Of a DNA stretch of 12,076 nucleotides, positions 5,848-12,076 are shown piece after piece. Where the stretch lies: NCBI GenBank assembly GCA_023392575.1, contig JAEVYV010000013.1, positions 1-12,076 of the forward strand. Reading direction: 5' to 3'. Below the pieces are notes generated by a model. That model did not search any database. It was not told where the DNA came from and was given only the letters and a program-made list of their open reading frames with translations. Positions within the stretch are counted from its first letter, which is position 1. Every line of letters begins with the position of its first letter. Position numbers and translations under genes: made by a program. This DNA comes from Bacteroidota bacterium. GTDB taxonomy: Bacteria; Bacteroidota; Bacteroidia; Chitinophagales; Chitinophagaceae.

Positions 5848-6615
5848 ATGCTTAAAATATCCAAATACGTTTTATACGACATTGTTCGAAACAAGGTGAT
5901 GATTGCCTACACGGCCTTCCTGTTCATTGTTTCCATGAGTCTTTTTCAAATGGAGGAGAACAGCGCCAAGGCCATGCTGAGTTTATTGAACATTGTGTTG
6001 ATCGTAGTTCCGCTGATCAGCATGATCTTCTCCACCATTCACTGGTACAACTCTTATGAATTTATTGAACTGATGCTAACGCAGCCCATCAGCCGTAAAA
6101 AAGTTTTACTGAGCGAATTCACCGGCATCAGCTCTTCCCTTGTTACGGCATTTTTAATTGGCGTAGGCGTTCCGGTTTGTATTTATAACTTCAATGGCAC
6201 CGGGGTTTCGTTGCTCTTGATCGGAAGTTTGCTGAGTTTGATCTTTACCTCGCTTGCTTTTTTAGCTTCGGTAAAATCAAAGGACAAGGCCCGTGGTATT
6301 GGTGTGGCTTTGTTGCTCTGGTTTTATTTTGCTTTGATCTATGATGGATTAGTGCTGTTGATTTTATTTGCCTTCAGTGAGTATCCCCTGGAAAAAATTA
6401 CCCTGCTGCTATCGTCTCTTAACCCGGTGGACTTAGGAAGGATTTTCATTATGCTGAATATGGACATTAGTGCGTTGATGGGCTACACCGGCGCCATGTA
6501 TAAAGATTTCTTAGGCAGCCAGGCAGGATTATTTTATACACTGGGCATCATGATGGCCTGGGTAATTGTGCCCTTATTATTAGCCGTTCGTTCTTTCAAT
6601 AAAAAAGACCTGTAA
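5848..6615 (+). CDS. nosY: NosY, ABC-transporter membrane subunit
   Basis: Integral membrane permease of NosDFY. With the ATG at 5848 the protein is 255 residues and begins MLKISKYVLYDIVRNK, as expected for ABC-2-type permeases with an amphipathic N-terminal helix; the in-frame TTG at 5806 lies in the repeat array and is disfavoured. Six hydrophobic helices are seen at about 17-34, 45-64, 96-113, 119-141, 150-175 and 228-248, the usual number for NosY. The loop between helices 5 and 6 is Met-rich (M202, M205, M211, M217), and the segment LNPVDLGRIF at 191-200 fits the NosY family from memory. The gene is the third of nosDFY. The 90-base gap from nosF is unusual for partners that are often tightly spaced, and it contains palindromic heptamers that may alter expression of nosY relative to nosF. 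Confidence 0.94.
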   Translation: MLKISKYVLYDIVRNKVMIAYTAFLFIVSMSLFQMEENSAKAMLSLLNIVLIVVPLISMIFSTIHWYNSYEFIELMLTQPISRKKVLLSEFTGISSSLVTAFLIGVGVPVCIYNFNGTGVSLLLIGSLLSLIFTSLAFLASVKSKDKARGIGVALLLWFYFALIYDGLVLLILFAFSEYPLEKITLLLSSLNPVDLGRIFIMLNMDISALMGYTGAMYKDFLGSQAGLFYTLGIMMAWVIVPLLLAVRSFNKKDL

Positions 6616-6647
6616 GGCAGGTTAAAATTTGAAGTACAAAATAAAAA

Positions 6648-6875
6648 ATGGCGTGTTCCAGGATGCTCTTTTTTGACTTTTTTCGGAAAGTTATTTGTGG
6701 CTATTCGATTATTTCAACACAGATCATGGAAGTCAGTCACCCCTTCTTCAAGCTGTTTACGGCAAGCGGTCTATTTATTTTATTGGGACTAACGATGATG
6801 ATACTGGGTGCGGGGAAAGTGATCCGCAAAAAAGAACAGAAAGCTGTAGCTAATAATGCCGGCAGTTTACTGTAG
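6648..6875 (+). CDS. Small single-helix membrane protein, unknown
   Basis: I do not recognise this protein. ATG 6648 follows an A-rich leader (AAAATAAAAA), typical of Bacteroidota starts, and gives 75 residues. A second ATG at 6726 would give 49 residues beginning MEVSHPFFKLF, which looks more natural because the first 26 residues lack clear organisation. Both forms share one transmembrane helix (LFILLGLTMMILGAG) followed by a basic tail (KVIRKKEQK), predicting an inner-membrane protein with a cytosolic tail. It lies 32 bases after nosY and could be the last gene of nosDFY. Its final 9 bases overlap the convergent gene on the minus strand. A weak promoter-like pair (TTG at 6673 and TATTTGTG at 6692, spacing 16) precedes the second start. 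Short length keeps confidence moderate. Confidence 0.5.
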   Translation: MACSRMLFFDFFRKVICGYSIISTQIMEVSHPFFKLFTASGLFILLGLTMMILGAGKVIRKKEQKAVANNAGSLL

Positions 6876-8117
6876 TTGGATACTGTTCTGTAAATTCTTT
6901 TTCACCCCTGCGTTTATCCATAAAATCCCAATCGGAAAGAAGCAACTAAATACCAGCAACAGTTGTGTATAGTAAGGAATGACCAAGGAAAAAGCATTTG
7001 CTACCAGCAATGATTCTGTAGTCAAAAAAGAAAAGATAAAAAAAGAAAGTCCCCTCTTCACTGCTTTTACATCCTTAAAAAAAGCAAATACCCGCGCAAA
7101 AAAGAAAGCACTGATAAAACCAAGCAGCACCAGGTGCAGATACGCAATTACAAAATTGCGGTAGTGGTACGCCATTAAAGCAACGGAAGGCAAGGCGCTA
7201 AAAAGCTGAAGAATGATCTTGGCTGCAAAAGCAATAAAAGAAAACAACAGCAGGTGGCAGATCCAGTTTCTACTCCACGATACTGACTTTATATCCTTCA
7301 CCAAATACACGAAGCCAACTACCTGCAAAAAAGCACCGGCGCCGCCAACCACATTAAATAAAATAGAAGGCTGGTTCCATAAAACAGAAAGCGCATAGGT
7401 AGGAACACAGGCAAGATTAAAAAAAGTAAAAACTTTATGACTGTACTGCACACTTCCTTTTTGTTGGAGCAGGCGGTAAAGAAAAGCGAGGATAAAAAAG
7501 GTAAAGAAACCGTTGTACTGAAAATGCAGGTAAAAATAAATGGCGTCAAAATAAAGAGGCGTGCCTTGCTTACCCATTGCAATTAAGGGTCCTGTAGCAA
7601 AAGGTCCTACGGCCGAAATGGCAAAATAGATCAGTCCCCATTTTATAAAGCGATGAGCCGTCTTTACTTCCATTCCCCTCATGGCCTTCCATAGTACAAA
7701 GGCCATATAGTACCCCGCGGCAATAGAAGCAGTAGAGAAAAAAATACTAACGGCTTTATAGCCCTGCACCGGGAAACTAAGCAGCATCCCGTAAGCTGAA
7801 GCCAGCATTAAGAAAGCAATATTTCGCCAGTGACGATACCTTACTTTTTCTGCTATTTGGGGAAACGACCGTAAAAAGAGTGCCAGCAATACCAGCATGA
7901 TCCATCCGCCAAAGGCAAAATGCGAATGGCCGTGTAAGATATTTTTATACTCCAGTGGAAATGAAGAAAGGAAAGGGAAACTGCGCATGAGCAGGCCGAT
8001 CAGTGCCACCAGCAGTAAATTAAAAAAAGAGAAGCTGGTCAGGGTATTGTATAAAGATTGTAATCCCCCATACGTTTTCTCTTTTTTGACCATCAAAGTC
8101 TTACTATCAAAAAACAT
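6867..8117 (-). CDS. Polytopic membrane protein, heme-copper oxidase subunit I-like
   Basis: A 416-residue integral membrane protein with about 11-12 hydrophobic helices. Histidines lie in or next to predicted helices: H62-G-H64-S-H66-FAFGGW, H198 in LHFQYNGFFTF, H318 in YHYRNF and H328 in YLHLVLLGF. This pattern resembles heme-copper oxidase/NO-reductase catalytic subunits or NnrS-type heme-copper membrane proteins. I cannot map the full set of six oxidase ligands, and no CuB-type HH pair is visible, so it is probably a distant relative binding heme or copper rather than a classical oxidase. Start ATG 8117; an alternative ATG at 8093 (MVKKEK) is also plausible. It is convergent with nosDFY, overlapping the small gene by 9 bases, and divergent from the receptor operon across a 165-base gap. 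The context suggests a role in denitrification or nitrosative stress, which is inference. Confidence 0.8.
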   Translation of the reverse strand: MFFDSKTLMVKKEKTYGGLQSLYNTLTSFSFFNLLLVALIGLLMRSFPFLSSFPLEYKNILHGHSHFAFGGWIMLVLLALFLRSFPQIAEKVRYRHWRNIAFLMLASAYGMLLSFPVQGYKAVSIFFSTASIAAGYYMAFVLWKAMRGMEVKTAHRFIKWGLIYFAISAVGPFATGPLIAMGKQGTPLYFDAIYFYLHFQYNGFFTFFILAFLYRLLQQKGSVQYSHKVFTFFNLACVPTYALSVLWNQPSILFNVVGGAGAFLQVVGFVYLVKDIKSVSWSRNWICHLLLFSFIAFAAKIILQLFSALPSVALMAYHYRNFVIAYLHLVLLGFISAFFFARVFAFFKDVKAVKRGLSFFIFSFLTTESLLVANAFSLVIPYYTQLLLVFSCFFPIGILWINAGVKKNLQNSIQLQ

Positions 8118-8282
8118 GGAAACAAAATTGCTAAAAACTTTACGAGCATAGGTTTTAACGTGTCAGGCAGCAGTATGATTGTCGTCATTTTTTCAGAATT
8201 GTAACCTTCTGACTAAAATCATATCTATATATGAGGGAAACTAACTGAACCTTGCCTTTAATAAGAGATATTTGCATCTGAA

Positions 8283-8663
8283 ATGAAATTAATAGCAGCT
8301 TTCATATTGATCGTTCTGGTGATGGTGCAAACCTTTACCTCGTGGCTGCTCATTGCGGAATACACCATTAACAAAGATTACATCGCTCAGAACCTCTGCA
8401 TCAACAAGGCCAAACCCAAACTGCAATGCAAGGGCAAATGCCAGCTAATGAAAAAGCTGGTGGAAGAAGAAAGCCAAAACTCTTCATCCGACACAAAAAC
8501 GAATGTCAAAATAAAAATGAGTGAAGTTCTGTTCCTGAGCAATTTTCAAATTCCTTCGGTGGGCAACCTGCTCAAAGAAAATCCAGGATTTCATTCAGCT
8601 TATATACTAAAACATTCCTCAGGCGCCATTCCATCCATCTTTCACCCGCCGGCTGTAAGCTAA
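8283..8663 (+). CDS. Small membrane-anchored protein with a Cys motif
   Basis: A 126-residue protein with one N-terminal hydrophobic segment (about 4-25), either an uncleaved anchor or a signal peptide, then a conserved-looking basic segment with C39-INKAKPKLQ-C49-KGK-C53, and a polar tail without clear fold. I recall similar short proteins (Cys-x-N-K-x-K-P-x-L-x-C-x-G-K-C) ahead of TonB-dependent receptors in Bacteroidota but cannot name a family. Three closely spaced Cys suggest a metal or redox site; no function is shown. It begins the rightward unit, 91 bases before the receptor gene, and is divergent from the 416-residue membrane protein. A weak TAnnTTTG-like element (GATATTTG, 8267-8274) lies just before the start but has no properly spaced TTG partner. 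Confidence 0.8.
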   Translation: MKLIAAFILIVLVMVQTFTSWLLIAEYTINKDYIAQNLCINKAKPKLQCKGKCQLMKKLVEEESQNSSSDTKTNVKIKMSEVLFLSNFQIPSVGNLLKENPGFHSAYILKHSSGAIPSIFHPPAVS

Positions 8664-8754
8664 GCCTCTCTTTTTTAAGCAACCATCAGTGTATTGACGC
8701 TCAACCGCAACACTATGGCACCAATTCCATTTACTTACGATTAAACATTCTATA

Positions 8755-11082
8755 ATGTCAACTGTTTACAGGCTGGCTGTTATTCTATTGCTTTTTTTTA
8801 GCTATACCAGCCAGGCACAAACCACTACCAAGGGAAAAATTATTGACGCCGTAACCAAAGAACCCGTACCAGGAGCGTCCATCCGTTGCGCCGATGCTGC
8901 TTGCAACTGCGGTTGCTCTACCGACGCTGCCGGAGAATTTGAGATTCATTGCAAAGGATGCCACAAGCATATTGTTTCATCTATTGGTTACCAGCCCACC
9001 GAAATCACTTCGGTTGATCAGATCATTTATATCACACCCGCCACTTCCATTTTAAACGAAGTAGTGATCTCCGCCAATCGCGGCGAAGCCGTAAAACGCT
9101 CCCAGGCGCCCATTGCCATTTCCCTGCTCTCTACCAAAACATTGCAAGATGCCAAACCAGTAAGCGCCGACCAGGTTTTAAACAAAGTAAGCGGCGTCAA
9201 TATGGTCAACCTGGGCAACGAGCAGCACCAAATGAGCATTCGCCAACCCATGACCACCAAAAGTTTGTTCTTATACCTGGAAGACGGTATCCCGGTCCGC
9301 ACCACAGGTTTATTCAATCACAACGCCCTGCTGGAAATGAACATGGCCGCCACCAAAACCATTGAAGTGATCAAAGGACCTTCGTCATCCTTGTATGGAA
9401 GCGAAGCCATCGGCGGCGTGGTCAATTTTATAACGATTGCCCCTACTTCCGTTCCGGTACTTAAATTATCGGTACAGGGCAACAACATTGGTTATAAAAG
9501 AAGTGAGCTGCAAAGCAGTTTTTCCAGCGGCAAATGGGGCTTTGCCCTGAGTGGTTATTATGCCGACAAGCGCAACAGCTTTATCGAGTATTCCGATTTC
9601 CACAAAGCAACCGCCACGGCAAGAATCGATTATCGCTTTAGCAACAAAACGGTTTTATCCAACAGCGCCACCTGGCTGGATTATTACAGTGATATGCCCA
9701 GTGGCGTGGACAGCATCATGTTTGCCACCCGAAAATTCACCAGTCCCCAAACCTTTACCTACCGCAAAGTGCAGGCCTCACGCTATCGTTCTACGTTAAC
9801 GCATGCCTGGAATGAAAAAAGTAAAACGATTGCTACCCTTCTTTACCGTGAAAATGCTATTGGCCAGAATCCGGCCTATCGCATCAAAGACGATTACAAA
9901 AAAATAAACGGCGTGTACCGGGGTCAAAAAGACCTGGCGCATGGCGAGATAAATGAAAGCAGTTTCCATAGCTATGGATTTATTGGGCAGCACAAACAAA
10001 ACTTTTCATGGATGAATGCAGTACTGCTTGGTGGTGTTAGTGTGGATCTTAGTCCTTCCACATACACGGCCCAATACATCCGCATAAAAAAAGATACGGT
10101 GACAAGAAAATATGTGAGCTATCAACCCACCGACAGTGTGCTCACCCATTATGCAACCGGCATCAACAACTATGCAGGCTTTGCCAATTTTGAACTCAGT
10201 CCTTTGAAAAAACTAAGACTGGTAACTTCACTGCGCTACGATCTGTTTCACTATAATTTCAACAACTCTTTACAGCCTTCATCCTTTAGCGGTTCGCCCG
10301 ATACGGTCAATCAGTTCCGCCCCCTGAGCCCTAAAATTGGGCTAACCTATGCCGTGTCTGCCAGAACAGGGCTGTATGCCAATTACAGCCAGGGTTTTGT
10401 GCCGCCGCAGGTTACCGAAATGTACACCGGTGTAAAAGTGCCGGTGCTCAGTCCTTCGGTATTTTATAATTATGAAGTGGGCGGCTGGGCCGAGATCGTT
10501 AAAAATAAATTGAGCGCCGATGTTAGTGCTTACAAACTTGACGGAACAAACGAGATCATTTCAGTACGGTTGGACGACGGTTCTTCCGAAAATAAAAATG
10601 CCGGCAAAACCTCGCACCAAGGGCTTGAGTTTGGTGTGAATGCCGCTCCTGTAAAAGACATAACCGTGCGGTTAAGTGGCGCCTACAGTGAGCACCGCTT
10701 TACAGAATTTGTAGAAAAAGGCAACAACTACAACGGCAATGAAATGAACAATGCCCCCCGCTGGATGCACAATGCGGAAATATGGTACAAGCCTTCTTTT
10801 GCCAAAGGGCTGCGCCTGGGTGTGGAATGGCAAAAGATCGGCAGCTACTACATGGATCCGCAAAACACGGCAAAATATAACGGCTACAATGTATTGCACC
10901 TGCGTGCCGGTTACCAGTACAAAGGTTTTGAAGTGTGGATGAATGTTATGAACGCCACCGATAACTATTATTCCTACATCACTACCAAAAGTAATTTTGG
11001 CTACAGCTATCAGTTGGCGGAGCCAAGAAATTTCAATGTAGGCCTGGCTTATGATTTTTCCAACCTTTTCAAAAAGAATTAA
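8755..11082 (+). CDS. TonB-dependent outer-membrane receptor, probably copper
   Basis: A 775-residue outer-membrane active transporter. Signal peptide about 1-21 (ending SQA), then a carboxypeptidase-regulatory-like beta-sandwich (about 24-100), a plug (about 105-235, with EVVISANRGEAVKRSQAPIAIS, FLYLEDGIPVRTTG and the hallmark IEVIKGPSSSLYGSEAIGGVVNF), and a 22-strand-type barrel to the end, with the typical YANYSQGFVPPQ strand and a C-terminal NFNVGLAYDFSNLF. The N-terminal domain is unusual: C45, C50, C52, C54, H65, C66, C69, H70 and H72 form a dense Cys/His cluster, suggesting Cu or another soft metal is bound before or during transport. The setting next to nos genes parallels the NosA/OprC copper receptors of Pseudomonas; no SusD partner is present, which argues against a glycan transporter. 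Substrate is inference. The gene ends 3 bases before the next start, implying one operon. Confidence 0.92.
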   Translation: MSTVYRLAVILLLFFSYTSQAQTTTKGKIIDAVTKEPVPGASIRCADAACNCGCSTDAAGEFEIHCKGCHKHIVSSIGYQPTEITSVDQIIYITPATSILNEVVISANRGEAVKRSQAPIAISLLSTKTLQDAKPVSADQVLNKVSGVNMVNLGNEQHQMSIRQPMTTKSLFLYLEDGIPVRTTGLFNHNALLEMNMAATKTIEVIKGPSSSLYGSEAIGGVVNFITIAPTSVPVLKLSVQGNNIGYKRSELQSSFSSGKWGFALSGYYADKRNSFIEYSDFHKATATARIDYRFSNKTVLSNSATWLDYYSDMPSGVDSIMFATRKFTSPQTFTYRKVQASRYRSTLTHAWNEKSKTIATLLYRENAIGQNPAYRIKDDYKKINGVYRGQKDLAHGEINESSFHSYGFIGQHKQNFSWMNAVLLGGVSVDLSPSTYTAQYIRIKKDTVTRKYVSYQPTDSVLTHYATGINNYAGFANFELSPLKKLRLVTSLRYDLFHYNFNNSLQPSSFSGSPDTVNQFRPLSPKIGLTYAVSARTGLYANYSQGFVPPQVTEMYTGVKVPVLSPSVFYNYEVGGWAEIVKNKLSADVSAYKLDGTNEIISVRLDDGSSENKNAGKTSHQGLEFGVNAAPVKDITVRLSGAYSEHRFTEFVEKGNNYNGNEMNNAPRWMHNAEIWYKPSFAKGLRLGVEWQKIGSYYMDPQNTAKYNGYNVLHLRAGYQYKGFEVWMNVMNATDNYYSYITTKSNFGYSYQLAEPRNFNVGLAYDFSNLFKKN

Positions 11083-11085
11083 TTC

Positions 11086-12076
11086 ATGAAACACGTGACC
11101 ATAGCCCTTGCCTCTGTGCTGTTTTTGCTGGCTGCCTGCAACAATAATAAAGCTTCACAAATACAGGCGAATGAGGCCATGCAACTGGATTCGCTGCCGG
11201 GCCAGTGTCCCTATCTTACCAAAGACACCAAAGGAAATATGGTGTTAAGCTGGGTGCGGATGGTGAATGATTCGTCTTCTGTTTTTTGTTATGCCGTATC
11301 GAAAGACGAAGGCAAGTCGTTTGAAGCGCCCATTGAAATTCCATCCAGCCACAACATCCAGCCTCATTCGGAAAACCTTCCCAAGATCATCTTCAAACCT
11401 TCGGGAGAAATCATCGCCCTCTGGGGGGCGGCCAATCCCAATCCAAAAAATAAGTATTCCGGACTGGTCTTTTATGCCCAATCGTTTGACGAAGGAAAAA
11501 CCTGGAACGCACCTAGGCCTTTGGTCAGCGATACCGCCAGCTTCGATCAACGCTATTACGATGTAGCCCTGCTGCCCAATGGCGAAGCGGGCATCGTTTG
11601 GCTGGACAACCGCAAAACAACCATCAAAGAAGGCTCGGGACTTTATTTTGCCAGCACTGAGGGCAAAAATGGTTTTCAAGGCGACAGGTTGATCAGTCAG
11701 CCTTGTTGCCAGTGCTGCCGCACCGATTTGTTTGTGGATACCAAAGGAAGCCTTCATGTTTTGTACCGGGGTATTATCCAGGATAGCATCCGGGATATGG
11801 TGCATGTCCGGTCAACCGATGGCGGTCAAAGCTTTTCTTCACCACAACGCATCAGCAATGACAATTGGGTTATTAAAGGCTGCCCACATACAGGACCTTC
11901 GATGACAGAGAACAAGGAGGGTTTACACTTTGCCTGGTTCACCGGCGGCAAAAATGCCGGCTGTTTTTATACCCGGTCCACCGATGAAGGAAAGAGTTTT
12001 GCGGGTGCCGATAGCGTCAGCCCCCTGGGCTCCCATCCCCAAATGGCGGCATTGCCCGGCGGGGAGCTCATTGTAG
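11086..12076 (+). CDS. Asp-box (sialidase-like) lipoprotein with CCQCC motif, 3' end outside
   Basis: The frame runs open from ATG 11086 to the window end (330 codons), 3 bases after the receptor stop. A lipoprotein signal ends in LLAAC with Cys18. The body is a beta-propeller of the BNR/sialidase type with four Asp-box repeats: SKDEGKSF (72-79), SFDEGKTW (133-140), STDGGQSF (243-250) and STDEGKSF (298-305). Such proteins are often auto-annotated as exo-alpha-sialidases, but I do not see a convincing sialidase active site. Instead it has C207-C208-Q-C210-C211-R-T and G-C266-P-H268-T-G, resembling metal-binding loops. Coupling to the receptor suggests an outer-membrane or periplasmic surface lipoprotein working with it, possibly capturing copper; this is inference. 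A 186-codon reading frame on the opposite strand (11245-11805) is a shadow of this gene. Confidence 0.88.
   Translation, partial: MKHVTIALASVLFLLAACNNNKASQIQANEAMQLDSLPGQCPYLTKDTKGNMVLSWVRMVNDSSSVFCYAVSKDEGKSFEAPIEIPSSHNIQPHSENLPKIIFKPSGEIIALWGAANPNPKNKYSGLVFYAQSFDEGKTWNAPRPLVSDTASFDQRYYDVALLPNGEAGIVWLDNRKTTIKEGSGLYFASTEGKNGFQGDRLISQPCCQCCRTDLFVDTKGSLHVLYRGIIQDSIRDMVHVRSTDGGQSFSSPQRISNDNWVIKGCPHTGPSMTENKEGLHFAWFTGGKNAGCFYTRSTDEGKSFAGADSVSPLGSHPQMAALPGGELIV

Noticed and set aside
8118..8282. FNR/CRP-type operator in the divergent gap
   Set aside because: Only weak dyads such as ATGA-N6-TCAT are visible; no TTGAT-N4-ATCAA or TGTGA-N6-TCACA site was found.
11245..11805. Minus-strand frame of 186 codons under the Asp-box lipoprotein
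   Set aside because: It lies wholly opposite a gene with a lipoprotein signal and four Asp boxes, and it has no recognisable domain or start context.
1..12076. tRNA, rRNA, transposase or prophage genes
   Set aside because: No tRNA cloverleaf, rRNA segment, transposase or phage protein was recognised in reading the window; coding space is filled by the listed genes.

Overview
The window is a nitrous oxide reduction (nos) locus of clade II ('atypical', Sec-exported) type, followed by what looks like a copper-acquisition module. The organism is most likely a member of Bacteroidota. The evidence is the NosD/NosF/NosY/NosL set without NosR, the Bacteroidota-style TonB-dependent receptor with an N-terminal carboxypeptidase-regulatory-like domain, the lack of Shine-Dalgarno sequences before most starts with A-rich leaders instead, and intergenic repeats of a kind I associate with this phylum. 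A Chitinophagaceae-like host is my guess and is not proven by the sequence.

Layout. 1-1692: 3' part of nosZ, open at the left edge and entering before the CuZ His-His pair. 1742-2302: a fasciclin (FAS1) lipoprotein. 2381-3409: an unusual one-piece protein joining a four-helix membrane domain to a NosL copper chaperone. 3409-3449: a good intrinsic terminator closing this first transcription unit. 3450-3784: a gene-free stretch dominated by a large inverted repeat. 3785-6615: nosD, nosF and nosY, with nosD and nosF overlapping by ATGA and a heptamer-repeat array in the nosF-nosY gap. 6648-6875: a small one-helix protein. 8117-6867, minus strand: a polytopic membrane protein with membrane-embedded histidines, resembling the heme-copper oxidase subunit I fold. 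8283-8663, 8755-11082 and 11086 to the right edge: a probable operon of a small Cys-containing membrane-anchored protein, a TonB-dependent receptor and a sialidase-like Asp-box lipoprotein cut off by the window end.

How it fits together. NosZ (two copper centres, CuZ and CuA) reduces N2O to N2 in the periplasm. NosL delivers Cu(I), and the NosDFY ABC complex is required for CuZ assembly. The receptor operon is plausibly the outer-membrane copper supply, analogous to NosA/OprC of Pseudomonas. All three of its products carry Cys clusters: C39/C49/C53 in the small protein, nine Cys/His within residues 45-72 of the receptor, and a CCQCC motif in the lipoprotein. This role is inferred from context and motifs.

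Most notable oddities: NosF has Arg where the Walker A Ser/Thr should be; NosL is fused behind a membrane domain with its old lipobox now internal, with a possible GTG restart; the receptor has a Cys/His cluster in its N-terminal domain; and inverted arrays of a GTGARAN-type heptamer lie between nosF and nosY.
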